A stretch of DNA of 17,368 bases, taken from assembly GCA_944389715.1 (NCBI GenBank), contig CALXNI010000039.1, forward strand, positions 1 through 17,368. The letters are read 5' to 3'. This DNA is from an uncultured Clostridia bacterium. Its GTDB lineage: Bacteria; Bacillota; Clostridia; TANB77; CAG-508. The notes under the pieces were generated by a model. The model saw nothing but the letters and a program-made list of their open reading frames with translations, searched no databases and was not told where the DNA came from. Every line of letters begins with the position of its first letter. Position 1 is the first letter of the stretch. Made by a program: the position numbers and the translations under genes. Shown piece after piece: positions 8,691-16,284 of the stretch.

Positions 8691-8727
8691 ATCTCACCTC
8701 CCACTTCTCACTTTCCACTTCCAATTA
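8691..8727. repeat. Degenerate CCACTTCTCACTT word repeat
   Basis: A run of related words (TCACCTCCCACTTCTCACTT and TTCCACTTCC) matches similar runs at 11170-11208 and 16411-16440, and in reverse complement at 16342-16370. It looks like a low-complexity intergenic repeat family. The rest of the gap between 8640 and the natA promoter shows nothing else I can name. Confidence 0.55.
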
Positions 8728-8759
8728 AATATAAAATTAACAGAATATTGTAATAAATA

Positions 8760-8788
8760 TTGATTACAAAAAAACTATACTGTATAAT
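8760..8788 (+). promoter_or_regulatory. Promoter of the natAB-like operon
   Basis: TTGATT (8760-8765) and TATAAT (8783-8788) are separated by exactly 17 bases, a strong vegetative-type promoter 36 bases before the natA-like start. Confidence 0.75.
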
Positions 8789-8823
8789 ATGCACGAAATA
8801 AATTTTAAGAAAAGGGGATGCAT

Positions 8824-9582
8824 ATGGTTAAAGTCGATAACTTAAAAAAGAAATTTGTTAAATATAAAAACAAAAAAGAAAAAGAAGAGTTTTATGCAAA
8901 TAACGGAATTTCTTTTGAAGCAAAAGATGGTGAAATTATAGGGATTTTAGGACCTAATGGAGCAGGAAAAACAACACTTTTGAGAATGATTGCAGGAATA
9001 TTAGAACCAACAGAAGGAACAGTTAGTTTTGATAATTTAAACTATAAGAATAATGAAATAGAGATAAAGAAAAACCTTGCGTATTTATCTGGAAACACAA
9101 AATTATATGATACATTATCTACATATGAACTACTTAGAATGTGCACAGATATATATGGAGTTCCAAAAGATGTTGCAGAAAAAAGAATAAAAGAATTATC
9201 TAAAATATTAAATATGGATAGTTTTTTATATAATAAAATTGGCAACTTATCTACTGGGCAAACACAAAGGGTAAATATTGCAAGATGCCTAGTACATAAT
9301 CCTAAATATTATATTTTAGATGAAGCAACAACAGGACTAGATATTATTTCTAGCCAAGTTATATTAGATTTTATTAAACAAGAAAAACAAAAAGGAAAAA
9401 CAATTCTATATTCTACACATTATATGGAAGAGGCAGAAAATATCTGCGACAGAGTAATTATGATAAATAAAGGAGTTGTTATTAATTCTGGAACACCTGA
9501 TAAAATAAAAGAAGATACAAAAACAACAAATTTAAGAGATGCCTTTTTTGCAATGATAGGAGGTGTTTCTTATGAAGAGTAA
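8824..9582 (+). CDS. natA: ABC-2 type transporter ATP-binding subunit (NatA-like)
   Basis: The protein has 252 residues and a complete set of ABC motifs: Walker A GPNGAGKTT, signature LSTGQTQR, Walker B YYILDEATTGLD and the switch histidine in YSTHYMEEAE. It would power the membrane subunit encoded next to it. I chose ATG 8824 because AAAGGGG ends at 8817: that leaves no room for the ATG at 8818 but gives normal spacing to 8824. The 3' end overlaps the permease start by 11 bases, and the permease ribosome binding site GGAGGTG lies within this gene, so the two are coupled. The NatA name is by family resemblance; the substrate (sodium, drugs or others) cannot be read from sequence. Confidence 0.87.
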   Translation: MVKVDNLKKKFVKYKNKKEKEEFYANNGISFEAKDGEIIGILGPNGAGKTTLLRMIAGILEPTEGTVSFDNLNYKNNEIEIKKNLAYLSGNTKLYDTLSTYELLRMCTDIYGVPKDVAEKRIKELSKILNMDSFLYNKIGNLSTGQTQRVNIARCLVHNPKYYILDEATTGLDIISSQVILDFIKQEKQKGKTILYSTHYMEEAENICDRVIMINKGVVINSGTPDKIKEDTKTTNLRDAFFAMIGGVSYEE

Positions 9583-10720
9583 TTTATGGAATATATTAAA
9601 AAAAGAATTAAGAGAACTATTTAGAGACAAAAAATCTCTTGCAATGATGTTAATAATTCCAATATTTATACCATTAATTATGCTTGGAATGTCGGCGTTG
9701 TTTGAATCAGAAGTGAGCAAAGATGTAAACGAGTATAATAAAATTGGATTTGCATATGAAATGACAGATACAGAAAAAGAAATAGCAAACAGTATGAATA
9801 TAGAGATTATAAATGGAACAGAAGATGAATTAAAACAAAAATATGAAAATGATGAAATTTACTTATATATAACTAAAGATGGTAATAAATATATTATAAA
9901 TAGCGATGCTTCAGATACAAGTGCATATGCAAAAGAATATATGACAGCATATTTTGATGCATATAAACAATTGTTACAACAACAATATTTGCAAGAAAAT
10001 AATATTGAGCCAAATGATGTTTTAAATATAATTACAGTAGAAGAAAATGTATTTGAAGAAGATAACTATTTTGCAAGTTTTATAAAAAATTATGCATTTT
10101 TATTTATAATAATGGCAATAACTGTTTCTGCAACATATCCATCAACAGACACAACAGCAGGTGAAAAGGAAAGAGGAACGTTAGAAACATTATTAACATT
10201 TCCAATAAAAAGTAGAGATATTATAATAGGAAAATTCTTAGGTGTATCTTTATCTTCTATAATAACAGGATTAGTAAGTTTAGTACTTGCAATTATATCT
10301 CTTGTGATTGCACAAGATGCATTTGGAATATATGAGGGAATGGATATAATGTTTACACCAATAAGTATAGTTTTTGCTGTAATAGTAATAATTGCTTATT
10401 CAATATTTATTAGTGGACTTTGCATTTCTGTTGCAAGTACATCAAAAACATTTAAAGAAGCACAAAGTGCATTAACACCGCTAACATTTATTTCATTCTT
10501 CCCAGGAATGATAGCATTTATGATGGGAGTAGTTGGAACACCACTTCTTTCAATAATACCATTTTTAAATTATACAGTGACATTTACAGACATAAATGCT
10601 GGAAATGTAGATTTGTTAAATATTTTCTTAATGTTTGCATCAACAATAATATACATTGCTATTGTACTTGCTTATATAATAAAACAATATAAATCTGAAA
10701 AGGTATTGTTTTCAAAATAA
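9572..10720 (+). CDS. natB: ABC-2 type transporter permease (NatB-like)
   Basis: The protein has 382 residues in the ABC-2/NatB arrangement: a cytosolic N-terminal helix (LKKELRELFRDKKS), a first membrane segment (about 22-44), a large external domain (45-170), then five more membrane segments between 170 and 375. After the second membrane segment the motif DTTAGEKERGTLETLLTFP is typical of the family and contacts the ATPase. ATG 9572 follows GGAGGTG at ideal spacing; the upstream in-frame start at 9563 falls in that site. Its partner is the ATPase with which it overlaps. Exported substrate unknown. Confidence 0.86.
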   Translation: MKSNLWNILKKELRELFRDKKSLAMMLIIPIFIPLIMLGMSALFESEVSKDVNEYNKIGFAYEMTDTEKEIANSMNIEIINGTEDELKQKYENDEIYLYITKDGNKYIINSDASDTSAYAKEYMTAYFDAYKQLLQQQYLQENNIEPNDVLNIITVEENVFEEDNYFASFIKNYAFLFIIMAITVSATYPSTDTTAGEKERGTLETLLTFPIKSRDIIIGKFLGVSLSSIITGLVSLVLAIISLVIAQDAFGIYEGMDIMFTPISIVFAVIVIIAYSIFISGLCISVASTSKTFKEAQSALTPLTFISFFPGMIAFMMGVVGTPLLSIIPFLNYTVTFTDINAGNVDLLNIFLMFASTIIYIAIVLAYIIKQYKSEKVLFSK

Positions 10721-10737
10721 CATTTTTTGAAAAACTC

Positions 10738-10766
10738 TTGCATAATCTGTTTATTTATAGTAGAAT
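10738..10766 (+). promoter_or_regulatory. Promoter of rpsO
   Basis: TTGCAT (10738-10743) and TAGAAT (10761-10766) are spaced by exactly 17 bases, giving an mRNA leader of roughly 90 bases before rpsO. Confidence 0.7.
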
Positions 10767-10792
10767 ATATATGTTAAAAGTTTTACCTTTTA

Positions 10793-10832
10793 CTTAAACT
10801 AAATGAATATCCGACGTTAGTTTCAGTTTAAG
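10793..10832 (+). promoter_or_regulatory. Structured rpsO leader, possible S15 autoregulatory element
   Basis: CTTAAACT (10793-10800) can pair with AGTTTAAG (10825-10832), while the overlapping AAACTAA (10796-10802) can pair instead with TTAGTTT (10817-10823). Mutually exclusive pairings ahead of rpsO recall known S15-binding leaders, where S15 represses its own translation. The structure is seen by eye; the role is inferred. Confidence 0.5.
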
Positions 10833-10861
10833 GCATATTTTAGGAATAGGAGGAAAGAATA

Positions 10862-11125
10862 ATGACAAAGGTAAGAAAACAAGAAATTATTAATACTTTT
10901 AAAAGAGATGAAAATGATACAGGTTCATCAGAAGTTCAAATAGCTCTTTTAACAGAAAGAATTAATGAATTAACTGAACATTTAAAAGTTCATAAAAAAG
11001 ATAATCATTCTAGACGTGGACTTTTACAAATGGTTGGTAAAAGAAGAAACTTACTTAACTATTTAGCTAAAAAAGATTTACCAAAATATAGAGAAATAGT
11101 TGAAAAATTAAATTTAAGAAAATAA
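10862..11125 (+). CDS. rpsO: 30S ribosomal protein S15
   Basis: The protein has 87 residues, near the family's usual 88-89. It carries the S15 signatures [30 protein letters not shown] and [11 protein letters not shown], followed by the C-terminal helix. S15 binds the central domain of 16S rRNA early in 30S assembly. ATG 10862 follows AGGAGG. It is next to pnp, the arrangement conserved across most bacteria; a hairpin and 215 bases separate the two. The only CGN arginine codon is CGT. Confidence 0.97.
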   Translation: MTKVRKQEIINTFKRDENDTGSSEVQIALLTERINELTEHLKVHKKDNHSRRGLLQMVGKRRNLLNYLAKKDLPKYREIVEKLNLRK

Positions 11126-11137
11126 TTAAAACTAAAG

Positions 11138-11160
11138 GGGCGGAGTGTATTTTTCCGCCC
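11138..11160 (+). terminator. Hairpin after rpsO, probable weak terminator
   Basis: GGGCGGA (11138-11144) pairs with TCCGCCC (11154-11160) around a T-rich loop. The run after the stem (TTAAATTA) is poor in T, so termination may be partial and allow read-through into pnp. Confidence 0.5.
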
Positions 11161-11169
11161 TTAAATTAC

Positions 11170-11208
11170 GAACTGAGATGTACATCACACATCCCATTTC
11201 ACACTTCA
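11170..11208. repeat. Degenerate CACATCCCATTTCACACTT word repeat
   Basis: Words such as ATCACACATCCCATTTCACA resemble the runs at 8691-8727 and 16342-16440. No coding potential is apparent. Confidence 0.45.
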
Positions 11209-11234
11209 AATAAAACGTTTATTAAATACAATAA

Positions 11235-11297
11235 TAGAAATATAGTAGCTTGTATAATGTATTTTCAAAAAATATATTATAGAGGTTACTATTTCTA
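11235..11297 (+). promoter_or_regulatory. Long imperfect hairpin in the pnp leader, with a TATAAT box
   Basis: The left part (11235-11265) and right part (11270-11297) form an almost continuous stem of roughly 28 pairs, with TAGAAATA and GTA against TTACTATTTCTA at its base. A TATAAT at 11253-11258 inside the left arm may be the pnp -10 box. In Escherichia coli PNPase autoregulates through an RNase III-cleaved hairpin in the pnp leader; a comparable role here is only an inference, and requires transcription to start upstream, for example from rpsO. Confidence 0.55.
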
Positions 11298-11339
11298 GAA
11301 AATTGTATTTAAAATATATATTTTTTAGGAGGAATAATT

Positions 11340-13457
11340 ATGTTTAAAACTTATTCAATGGAACTTGCAGGGAGAACTTTAACTATTGAAACAGGCAAAA
11401 TGGCAGAACTTGCAAATGCAAACGTATTAGTAAGATACGGAGACACAGTTGTAATGGTAAATGTTACAGCATCAAAAGAACCAAGAGAAGGAATAGATTT
11501 CTTTCCTTTATCTGTAGATTATGAAGAAAAACTTTACTCAGTTGGAAAAATACCAGGTGGATTTACAAGAAGAGAAGGAAAACCTTCAGACAAAGCAATA
11601 CTTACATCAAGAGTAATAGATAGACCAATAAGACCACTATTTCCAAAAGATTTTAGAAATGATGTATGCGTTGTTGCAACAGTATTATCTGTTGACCCAG
11701 ATAACTCACCAGAAATATGTGCTATGATTGGTTCATCAGCAGCACTTTCAATATCTGATATACCTTTTGGAGGACCAACAGGTTCAGTATCAGTAGGATT
11801 AGTTGATGGAGAAATTGTTATAAACCCAACAGTAGGACAAAGAGCAAAGACAGATTTAACATTAACAGTTGCTGGAACTAAAGAAAAAATAGCAATGATA
11901 GAAGCAGGTGCAAATGAGATTCCAAACTCATTGATGTTAGAAGCTATAAAAAAAGGACATGAAGAAATAAAAAGAATTTGTGATTTTATATCTGAAATAA
12001 AAGCAGAAATTGGAAAACCAAAAATGGAATATAAATCATTTGAAGTAGACCATGATGTATATGAAGAAATAGAAAGCAATTTTGAAGAAAGAATGTACCA
12101 AGATGTACAAGCTCAAGATAAAGAAGTGCGTGACGCTAATATGGATAAATTAGCAGAAGACGTAAATAATTATTTTGTAGAAAAATATGGAGAAGAAAAG
12201 GCAGAAGAAGTAAAGCAAGATGTTGCAGATAGCTTATATAAATTAGAGAAAAAATGCGTTAGAAAAATGATATTTGAAGAACATAAAAGACCTGACGGAA
12301 GGGCAATAGATGAGATAAGACCTCTTTCTTGCGAAGTTGGTTTACTTCCTAGAACACATGGTAGTGCAATGTTTACAAGGGGACAAACTCAAGTATTATC
12401 TGTTGCAACACTTGGAATGGTAAATGAAGAACAAAAATTAGATGGATTAGATGAAGAAGATCATAAAAGATATATACATCAATACAATTTTCCTTCATAT
12501 AGTGTTGGAGAAGCAAGACCATCGCGTGGACCAGGAAGAAGAGAAATAGGACACGGAGCACTTGCTGAAAGAGCATTAGTTCCAGTAATTCCATCAGAAG
12601 AGGAATTTCCTTATACAATAAGAGTTGTATCAGAAGTATTGTCATCTAATGGTTCAACATCACAAGCAAGTATTTGTGGAAGTACACTTGCTTTAATGGA
12701 TGCTGGAGTTCCAATTAAAAATCCAGTAGCAGGTATTTCAACAGGAATGGTATCTAACCCAGATGACCCAGACGATTATGTTATGCTTACAGATATTCAA
12801 GGTTTAGAAGATTTTTTCGTAGTTATGGACTTTATAGTTGGTGGTACAAAAAATGGAATAACAGCAATTCAAGTGGATATAAAAGTTGACGGTCTAACAT
12901 ATAAAGTAATAGAAGAAGCTTTTGAAAGAACAGAAAAAGCAAGAAAATATATATTAGACGAAATAATGCTAAAACAAATAGCTGAGCCAAGAAAAGAATT
13001 ATCTAAATATGCACCTAAAATTACTACAATGACAATCGATCCAGAAAAAATTAAGGATGTAATAGGAAAAGGTGGAGAAACAATTAATAAAATAATAGAC
13101 GAAACAGGTGTAAAAATAGATATAGAAGAAGACGGAAGAGTATTTATATATACAGAAAATTCAGAAAAGGCAAAAAAAGCACAAAAAATTATAGAAGATA
13201 TAACAAGAGAAATAGAGGTAGGAGAAATCTATGAAGGAACAGTTACAAAAATAATGCCATTTGGAGCATTTATGGATTTAGGTGGAGGAAAAGAAGGCTT
13301 GCTTCATATTTCAAAAATATCAGATAAAAGAGTAGAAAAAGTAGAAGATGTATTAAAAGAAGGAGACACGTTCCTTGTAAAAGTAATAGATATAGATAAT
13401 CAAGGGAAAATAAGTTTAAGTAAAAAAGGATTAGGAATAGAAGAAACAGAAGAATAA
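11340..13457 (+). CDS. pnp: Polyribonucleotide nucleotidyltransferase (PNPase)
   Basis: PNPase degrades RNA from the 3' end with phosphate, releasing nucleoside diphosphates, as a trimer in the cytoplasm. The protein has 705 residues, the normal length, in the usual order: first RNase PH domain (about 1-210, with GGFTRREGKPSDKAIL), helical linker (about 230-300), second RNase PH domain (about 305-540, with DGRAIDEIRPL and LTDIQGLEDFFVVMDF holding the catalytic aspartates), KH domain (IGKGGETINKI) and S1 domain (GTVTKIMPFGAFMDL to the end). ATG 11340 follows AGGAGG. Adjacent rpsO is the expected neighbour. A terminator follows at 13471. Every CGG trinucleotide here is out of frame (for example GAC-GGA, CAC-GGA). 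Confidence 0.97.
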   Translation: MFKTYSMELAGRTLTIETGKMAELANANVLVRYGDTVVMVNVTASKEPREGIDFFPLSVDYEEKLYSVGKIPGGFTRREGKPSDKAILTSRVIDRPIRPLFPKDFRNDVCVVATVLSVDPDNSPEICAMIGSSAALSISDIPFGGPTGSVSVGLVDGEIVINPTVGQRAKTDLTLTVAGTKEKIAMIEAGANEIPNSLMLEAIKKGHEEIKRICDFISEIKAEIGKPKMEYKSFEVDHDVYEEIESNFEERMYQDVQAQDKEVRDANMDKLAEDVNNYFVEKYGEEKAEEVKQDVADSLYKLEKKCVRKMIFEEHKRPDGRAIDEIRPLSCEVGLLPRTHGSAMFTRGQTQVLSVATLGMVNEEQKLDGLDEEDHKRYIHQYNFPSYSVGEARPSRGPGRREIGHGALAERALVPVIPSEEEFPYTIRVVSEVLSSNGSTSQASICGSTLALMDAGVPIKNPVAGISTGMVSNPDDPDDYVMLTDIQGLEDFFVVMDFIVGGTKNGITAIQVDIKVDGLTYKVIEEAFERTEKARKYILDEIMLKQIAEPRKELSKYAPKITTMTIDPEKIKDVIGKGGETINKIIDETGVKIDIEEDGRVFIYTENSEKAKKAQKIIEDITREIEVGEIYEGTVTKIMPFGAFMDLGGGKEGLLHISKISDKRVEKVEDVLKEGDTFLVKVIDIDNQGKISLSKKGLGIEETEE

Positions 13458-13470
13458 AATTATGTTGTAT

Positions 13471-13497
13471 GGGTGGAATTTATTTCCGCCCGTTTTT
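13471..13497 (+). terminator. Rho-independent terminator of pnp
   Basis: GGGTGGAA (13471-13478) pairs with TTCCGCCC (13484-13491), one G-T pair included, around a 5-base loop, followed by GTTTTT. Confidence 0.8.
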
Positions 13498-13537
13498 AAT
13501 CTAATAGGAAACTTCTCATTTCCTATTAGATTAAAAA
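13493..13537. other. Second perfect hairpin directly after the pnp terminator
   Basis: Arms 13493-13511 and 13519-13537 are perfectly complementary over 19 bases around the loop CTTCTCA. The left arm starts with the T-run of the pnp terminator and the right arm ends in AAAAA, so it could serve as a minus-strand terminator or reinforce the first. Confidence 0.65.
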
Positions 13538-13552
13538 GGCTATAATCGCCAG

Positions 13553-13627
13553 TGCCTTTAGGATTTCCTCCTTACAGTCGGAAACCTAAATCGGCATGAA
13601 CAAAGGGCGACAAAGGTCGCTTTGTTC
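13553..13627 (+). other. Structured non-coding element between pnp and the glycosyltransferase
   Basis: Two hairpins stand side by side. The first (13553-13596) pairs TGCC, TTTAGG and TTTCC with GGAAA, CCTAAA and GGCA around an 11-base loop. The second (13598-about 13627) pairs GAACAAAG and CGAC with GTCG and CTTTGTTC, with a GG bulge. They lie upstream of the glycosyltransferase promoter, so a riboswitch for that gene is unlikely. A repeat element or small RNA is possible. I do not recognise a known class. Confidence 0.4.
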
Positions 13628-13662
13628 TGTCACAATAAATTTATTAAGATTTTATTAAATTA

Positions 13663-13691
13663 TTGCAAAATCTTTTAGAAAATAGTATAAT
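13663..13691 (+). promoter_or_regulatory. Promoter of the glycosyltransferase gene
   Basis: TTGCAA (13663-13668) and TATAAT (13686-13691) are separated by exactly 17 bases. This is one of the best promoter matches in the window and gives a leader of about 70 bases. Confidence 0.8.
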
Positions 13692-13766
13692 AGAAAAGGT
13701 GACAAAATATTATATAATGTAAGGGCAAGCAAAACTTGTTCAATATTTTAAAAAGTGAGGTAAAGA

Positions 13767-15008
13767 ATGGAATATTTATATATACTACAACAAGCATTAG
13801 TATGGATTATAACAATATTTTGGTTATATAATATAGTAATTAGTGCATGTTCATTAGTAAAATTAAAAGATAAACCATTATTAACAAACAAACAACATAA
13901 ATTCATGGCATTAATACCAGCACATAATGAGGCAGCTGTTGTTGGAAATCTTGTAGAAAGTTTAAAAAATCAAAATTATCCTAAAGATTTACTCGATATA
14001 TATGTAATTGCGGATAATTGCACAGACAATACAGCTGAAGTTGCTAGAGACGCTGGAGCAATAGTGTATGAAAGATTTGATGCAACAAAGAAAACAAAAG
14101 GTTTTGCAATGCAATGGTTTTTAAACAAAATGAATGAGCAAGGTGCAGAATATGATGCAATGTGTGTTTTTGATGCAGATAATGTTGCAATGCCAGATTT
14201 TATTTCAGCCATGAATAAAAAACTTTGCCAAGGGGAAGAAGTAGTTCAGGGATATAGAGACATAAAAAACCCAACAGATTCTTGGATATCTGCAGGTTAT
14301 GCATTATTCTATTGGACAATGCATAGATTTTATCACTTAGCAAGATATAACTTAGGACTATCTCCATTATTAAATGGTACAGGATTTATGGTAAAATATG
14401 ATATTATAAAAGAAGAAGGATGGAATACAAAAACTTTAACAGAAGATATTGAATTTTCATTAATGAATATAGCAAAAGGTAGAAAATTAGGTTGGGCAAC
14501 AGATGCAATAGTATATGATGAACAACCTCTTGAATATAAACAATCTTGGACACAAAGAATGAGATGGTCAGTAGGGCATATACAATGTGTTAAATACTAT
14601 TTAAAAGATTTAGCAAAAGGTGTAAAAGACCATAAAACACTAATGAATTTTGATGGGTTACTTTATTTAATGGGTATGCCAATGCTTATAATAACATTAG
14701 GGCTATTGTTAGTAAACCTTGCAATATATGCAGGAAATGGAATGACAACAGCAGCATTAATATGGAATTATGCAAGATATATAGGAGCAACATTCTTACT
14801 TCCACCACTTACAGCAATACTTATAATGTGGCTTGATAAAAGACCAATTAAGCCAATGCTTAAAGGAATACTATGTTATCCATTATTCTTAGGTTCTTGG
14901 ATATTAATAAATATAAAGGCATTAATTAAACCAGATACAACATGGACAAAAATTGAACATACAAGAAGTGTAAAGGTAAGTGAATTAGATAATAAAGTAA
15001 AAGTTTAA
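13767..15008 (+). CDS. Membrane family 2 glycosyltransferase, processive type
   Basis: The protein has 413 residues. One N-terminal membrane segment (about 8-30) precedes a GT-A catalytic domain (about 45-285) with ALIPAHNEAAVV, ADNCTDNT, the metal-binding FDADN, the acceptor motif TEDIEF and QRMRW, the set seen in polymerising enzymes such as poly-N-acetylglucosamine, hyaluronan and cellulose synthases. Three membrane segments follow (about 293-315, 330-355, 365-385). It probably uses a nucleotide sugar to build or extend a surface polysaccharide at the membrane, but the sugar cannot be told. It is a single-gene transcription unit with its own promoter and terminator. ATG 13767 follows GTGAGG. 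No export, deacetylase or accessory genes lie beside it. Confidence 0.88.
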   Translation: MEYLYILQQALVWIITIFWLYNIVISACSLVKLKDKPLLTNKQHKFMALIPAHNEAAVVGNLVESLKNQNYPKDLLDIYVIADNCTDNTAEVARDAGAIVYERFDATKKTKGFAMQWFLNKMNEQGAEYDAMCVFDADNVAMPDFISAMNKKLCQGEEVVQGYRDIKNPTDSWISAGYALFYWTMHRFYHLARYNLGLSPLLNGTGFMVKYDIIKEEGWNTKTLTEDIEFSLMNIAKGRKLGWATDAIVYDEQPLEYKQSWTQRMRWSVGHIQCVKYYLKDLAKGVKDHKTLMNFDGLLYLMGMPMLIITLGLLLVNLAIYAGNGMTTAALIWNYARYIGATFLLPPLTAILIMWLDKRPIKPMLKGILCYPLFLGSWILINIKALIKPDTTWTKIEHTRSVKVSELDNKVKV

Positions 15009-15017
15009 AAAATAAAT

Positions 15018-15054
15018 AAAAAAATGGTTATATATGCATATAGCCATTTTTTTT
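15018..15054 (+). terminator. Rho-independent terminator of the glycosyltransferase gene
   Basis: AAAAAATGGTTATAT pairs with ATATAGCCATTTTTT (one G-T pair) around an ATGC loop, and the stem runs into a long T-run. The symmetrical A- and T-runs suggest it could act on both strands. Confidence 0.88.
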
Positions 15055-15066
15055 GTTGACTAAAAT

Positions 15067-15310
15067 AAATTGTAATTTGTTGTCTAGAGATTAGAGGTTA
15101 GAGGTTGGAGATTAGAAATTAATTGCAGACGTTGTAGGGGCGATTTTAATCGCCCGCAAAAACATATCAAATTTATTACAAATAGTCAGTCGTAGGGGGC
15201 GGGCCTTGTGTCCGCTCGAAACAAAATAATTGCAAATGTTGTAGGGGTCGCCGCCCATGGCGACCCGCATATCAATATTTAAGGGTCGCCCTGGGGTGCG
15301 ACCCCTACAG
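15067..15310. repeat. Repeat module plus four hairpin cassettes
   Basis: It starts with a near copy of the module at 17150 (TTAGAGATTAGAGGTTAGA words), then cassettes: GGGCGATT/AATCGCCC (about 15136), GGGCGG..CCGC (about 15196), GGGTCGCC/GGCGACCC (about 15245) and GGGTCGCC..GCGACCC reading into CCCTAC (about 15282). Linkers such as AATTGCAAATGTTGTAGGGG are shared. The span 15130-15246 is repeated in the same order and orientation at about 17253-17368. No gene. Confidence 0.85.
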
Positions 15311-15357
15311 ATTTAAAATTAATTTAATCACACAAATTACAATTTACAAATTAAATG

Positions 15358-15386
15358 GTGACATTATCGAGATTAAATGATATAAT
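15358..15386 (+). promoter_or_regulatory. Promoter of the P-loop/Asp23-like gene
   Basis: GTGACA (15358-15363) and TATAAT (15381-15386) are separated by 17 bases, ahead of ATG 15417 with GGAGTG as ribosome binding site. Confidence 0.65.
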
Positions 15387-15416
15387 CTATTAAAATTAAA
15401 TTTGGAGTGAATTATT

Positions 15417-16281
15417 ATGATTATAGATAAATTTATAGAAAGTAAAATAAAAACATATGCGTTTGTTGGACCTTCACGGCACAGGGAAAAGCTACAGAGC
15501 ACAAATGGTGGCAAATGAAAAAAATATAAATTATATAATAGATGATGGACTTCTTATAAAAGAAAATGAAGTAATAGCTGGAGTGTCTGCAAAAAAAGCA
15601 GCAACAAAGATAGAAACAGTAAGAAAAGCATTATTTAACAATCCTGAAGAAGCAAGAGAAATAAAAAATGCATTTATAAAATATAGACCAGAAAGTATAT
15701 TAATATTAGGCACATCAGATAATATGATAAAAAAAATAAGGGAAAATTTAGGATTACCTGAACTTACAGAAACTATATATATAACAGATGTTGCAACAGA
15801 AGAAGAAATGCAAGAAGCAAAAAGAATAAGGCAAACTCAAGGAAAACATGTAATACCAGTTCCAACATTTGAAATTAAAAAAGATTTTTCAGGATTTATT
15901 TTGGATCCACTTCAAATTTTCAAATCAAAAGGCAAAGATTCAAAGCCATATATATCAGAAAAATCAATAATAAGGCCAACATTTAGTTATTTAGGTAATT
16001 TTAAAATTTCAGATACTGTATTTAGGCAAATAATAGAGTACTTAGCAAAAAAAACAAATTCTATATATAAAGTAAATAGAGTAAGAATAGATAAAATTGG
16101 AGATAACGAAGGAATATCAATTTATATGGAAGTAACTATTGTATATGGATACAATGTAGTTGATGAACTAAGGAGTTTTAAAAAGAAATGTAAAAGAGAA
16201 ATAGAAAATTTAACTGCAATGAATATTGAAACAATAGATATAGTTGCAAAAGGAATATACGTACCAGAAGAGAAAGAATAA
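15417..16281 (+). CDS. P-loop ATPase-like protein with Asp23/Gls24-like C-terminus, interrupted by an in-frame CGG
   Basis: Skipping C15477 gives 287 residues. The first 20 from ATG 15417 end in AFVGPS and the second frame continues GTGKSYRAQ, completing a Walker A motif (GPSGTGKS, 18-25) that neither frame holds alone. A nucleotide-binding domain follows, with IIDDGLLI (about 40) and SILILGTSD (a likely Walker B-like strand), then a C-terminal domain (about 190-287) resembling Asp23/Gls24 proteins (VNRVRIDKIGDNEGISIYMEVTIV reads as that domain's strands). Such proteins are common in clostridia and are annotated as envelope-stress related; the biochemical role is unknown to me. The zero frame stops at 15516-15518. 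An ATG at 15457 in the second frame would discard half the Walker A and is unlikely. It is followed by repeats and cmk. Confidence 0.82.
15477..15480 (+). other. Putative +1 recoding site 4 (CGG-C in Walker A)
   Basis: The zero-frame codons are TCA-CGG-CAC. Skipping C15477 gives TCA-GGC-ACA and restores GPSGTGKS. The zero frame ends at TGA 15516-15518, thirteen codons beyond CGG. The codon before CGG is TCA, as at site 3. Confidence 0.6.
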
Positions 16282-16284
16282 CAA

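Noticed and set aside
8818..8823. ATG 8818 as the NatA-like start
   Set aside because: The ribosome binding site AAAGGGG abuts it with no spacer; ATG 8824 has normal spacing.
9563..9571. Start of the NatB-like gene at 9563
   Set aside because: This codon lies within the GGAGGTG ribosome binding region; ATG 9572 is correctly spaced.
13540..13766. Riboswitch controlling the glycosyltransferase
   Set aside because: The strong hairpins lie upstream of the best promoter (13663-13691), so they would not be in its mRNA; I recognise no known aptamer in the remaining leader.
15067..15310. CRISPR array
   Set aside because: Cassettes differ in length and hairpin, have no equal-sized unique spacers, and no cas gene is near.
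543..15480. P-site tRNA slippage or homopolymer slippage as the mechanism
   Set aside because: None of the four sites lies in a homopolymer, and the P-site codons GTT, GGA and TCA cannot re-pair well one base ahead.
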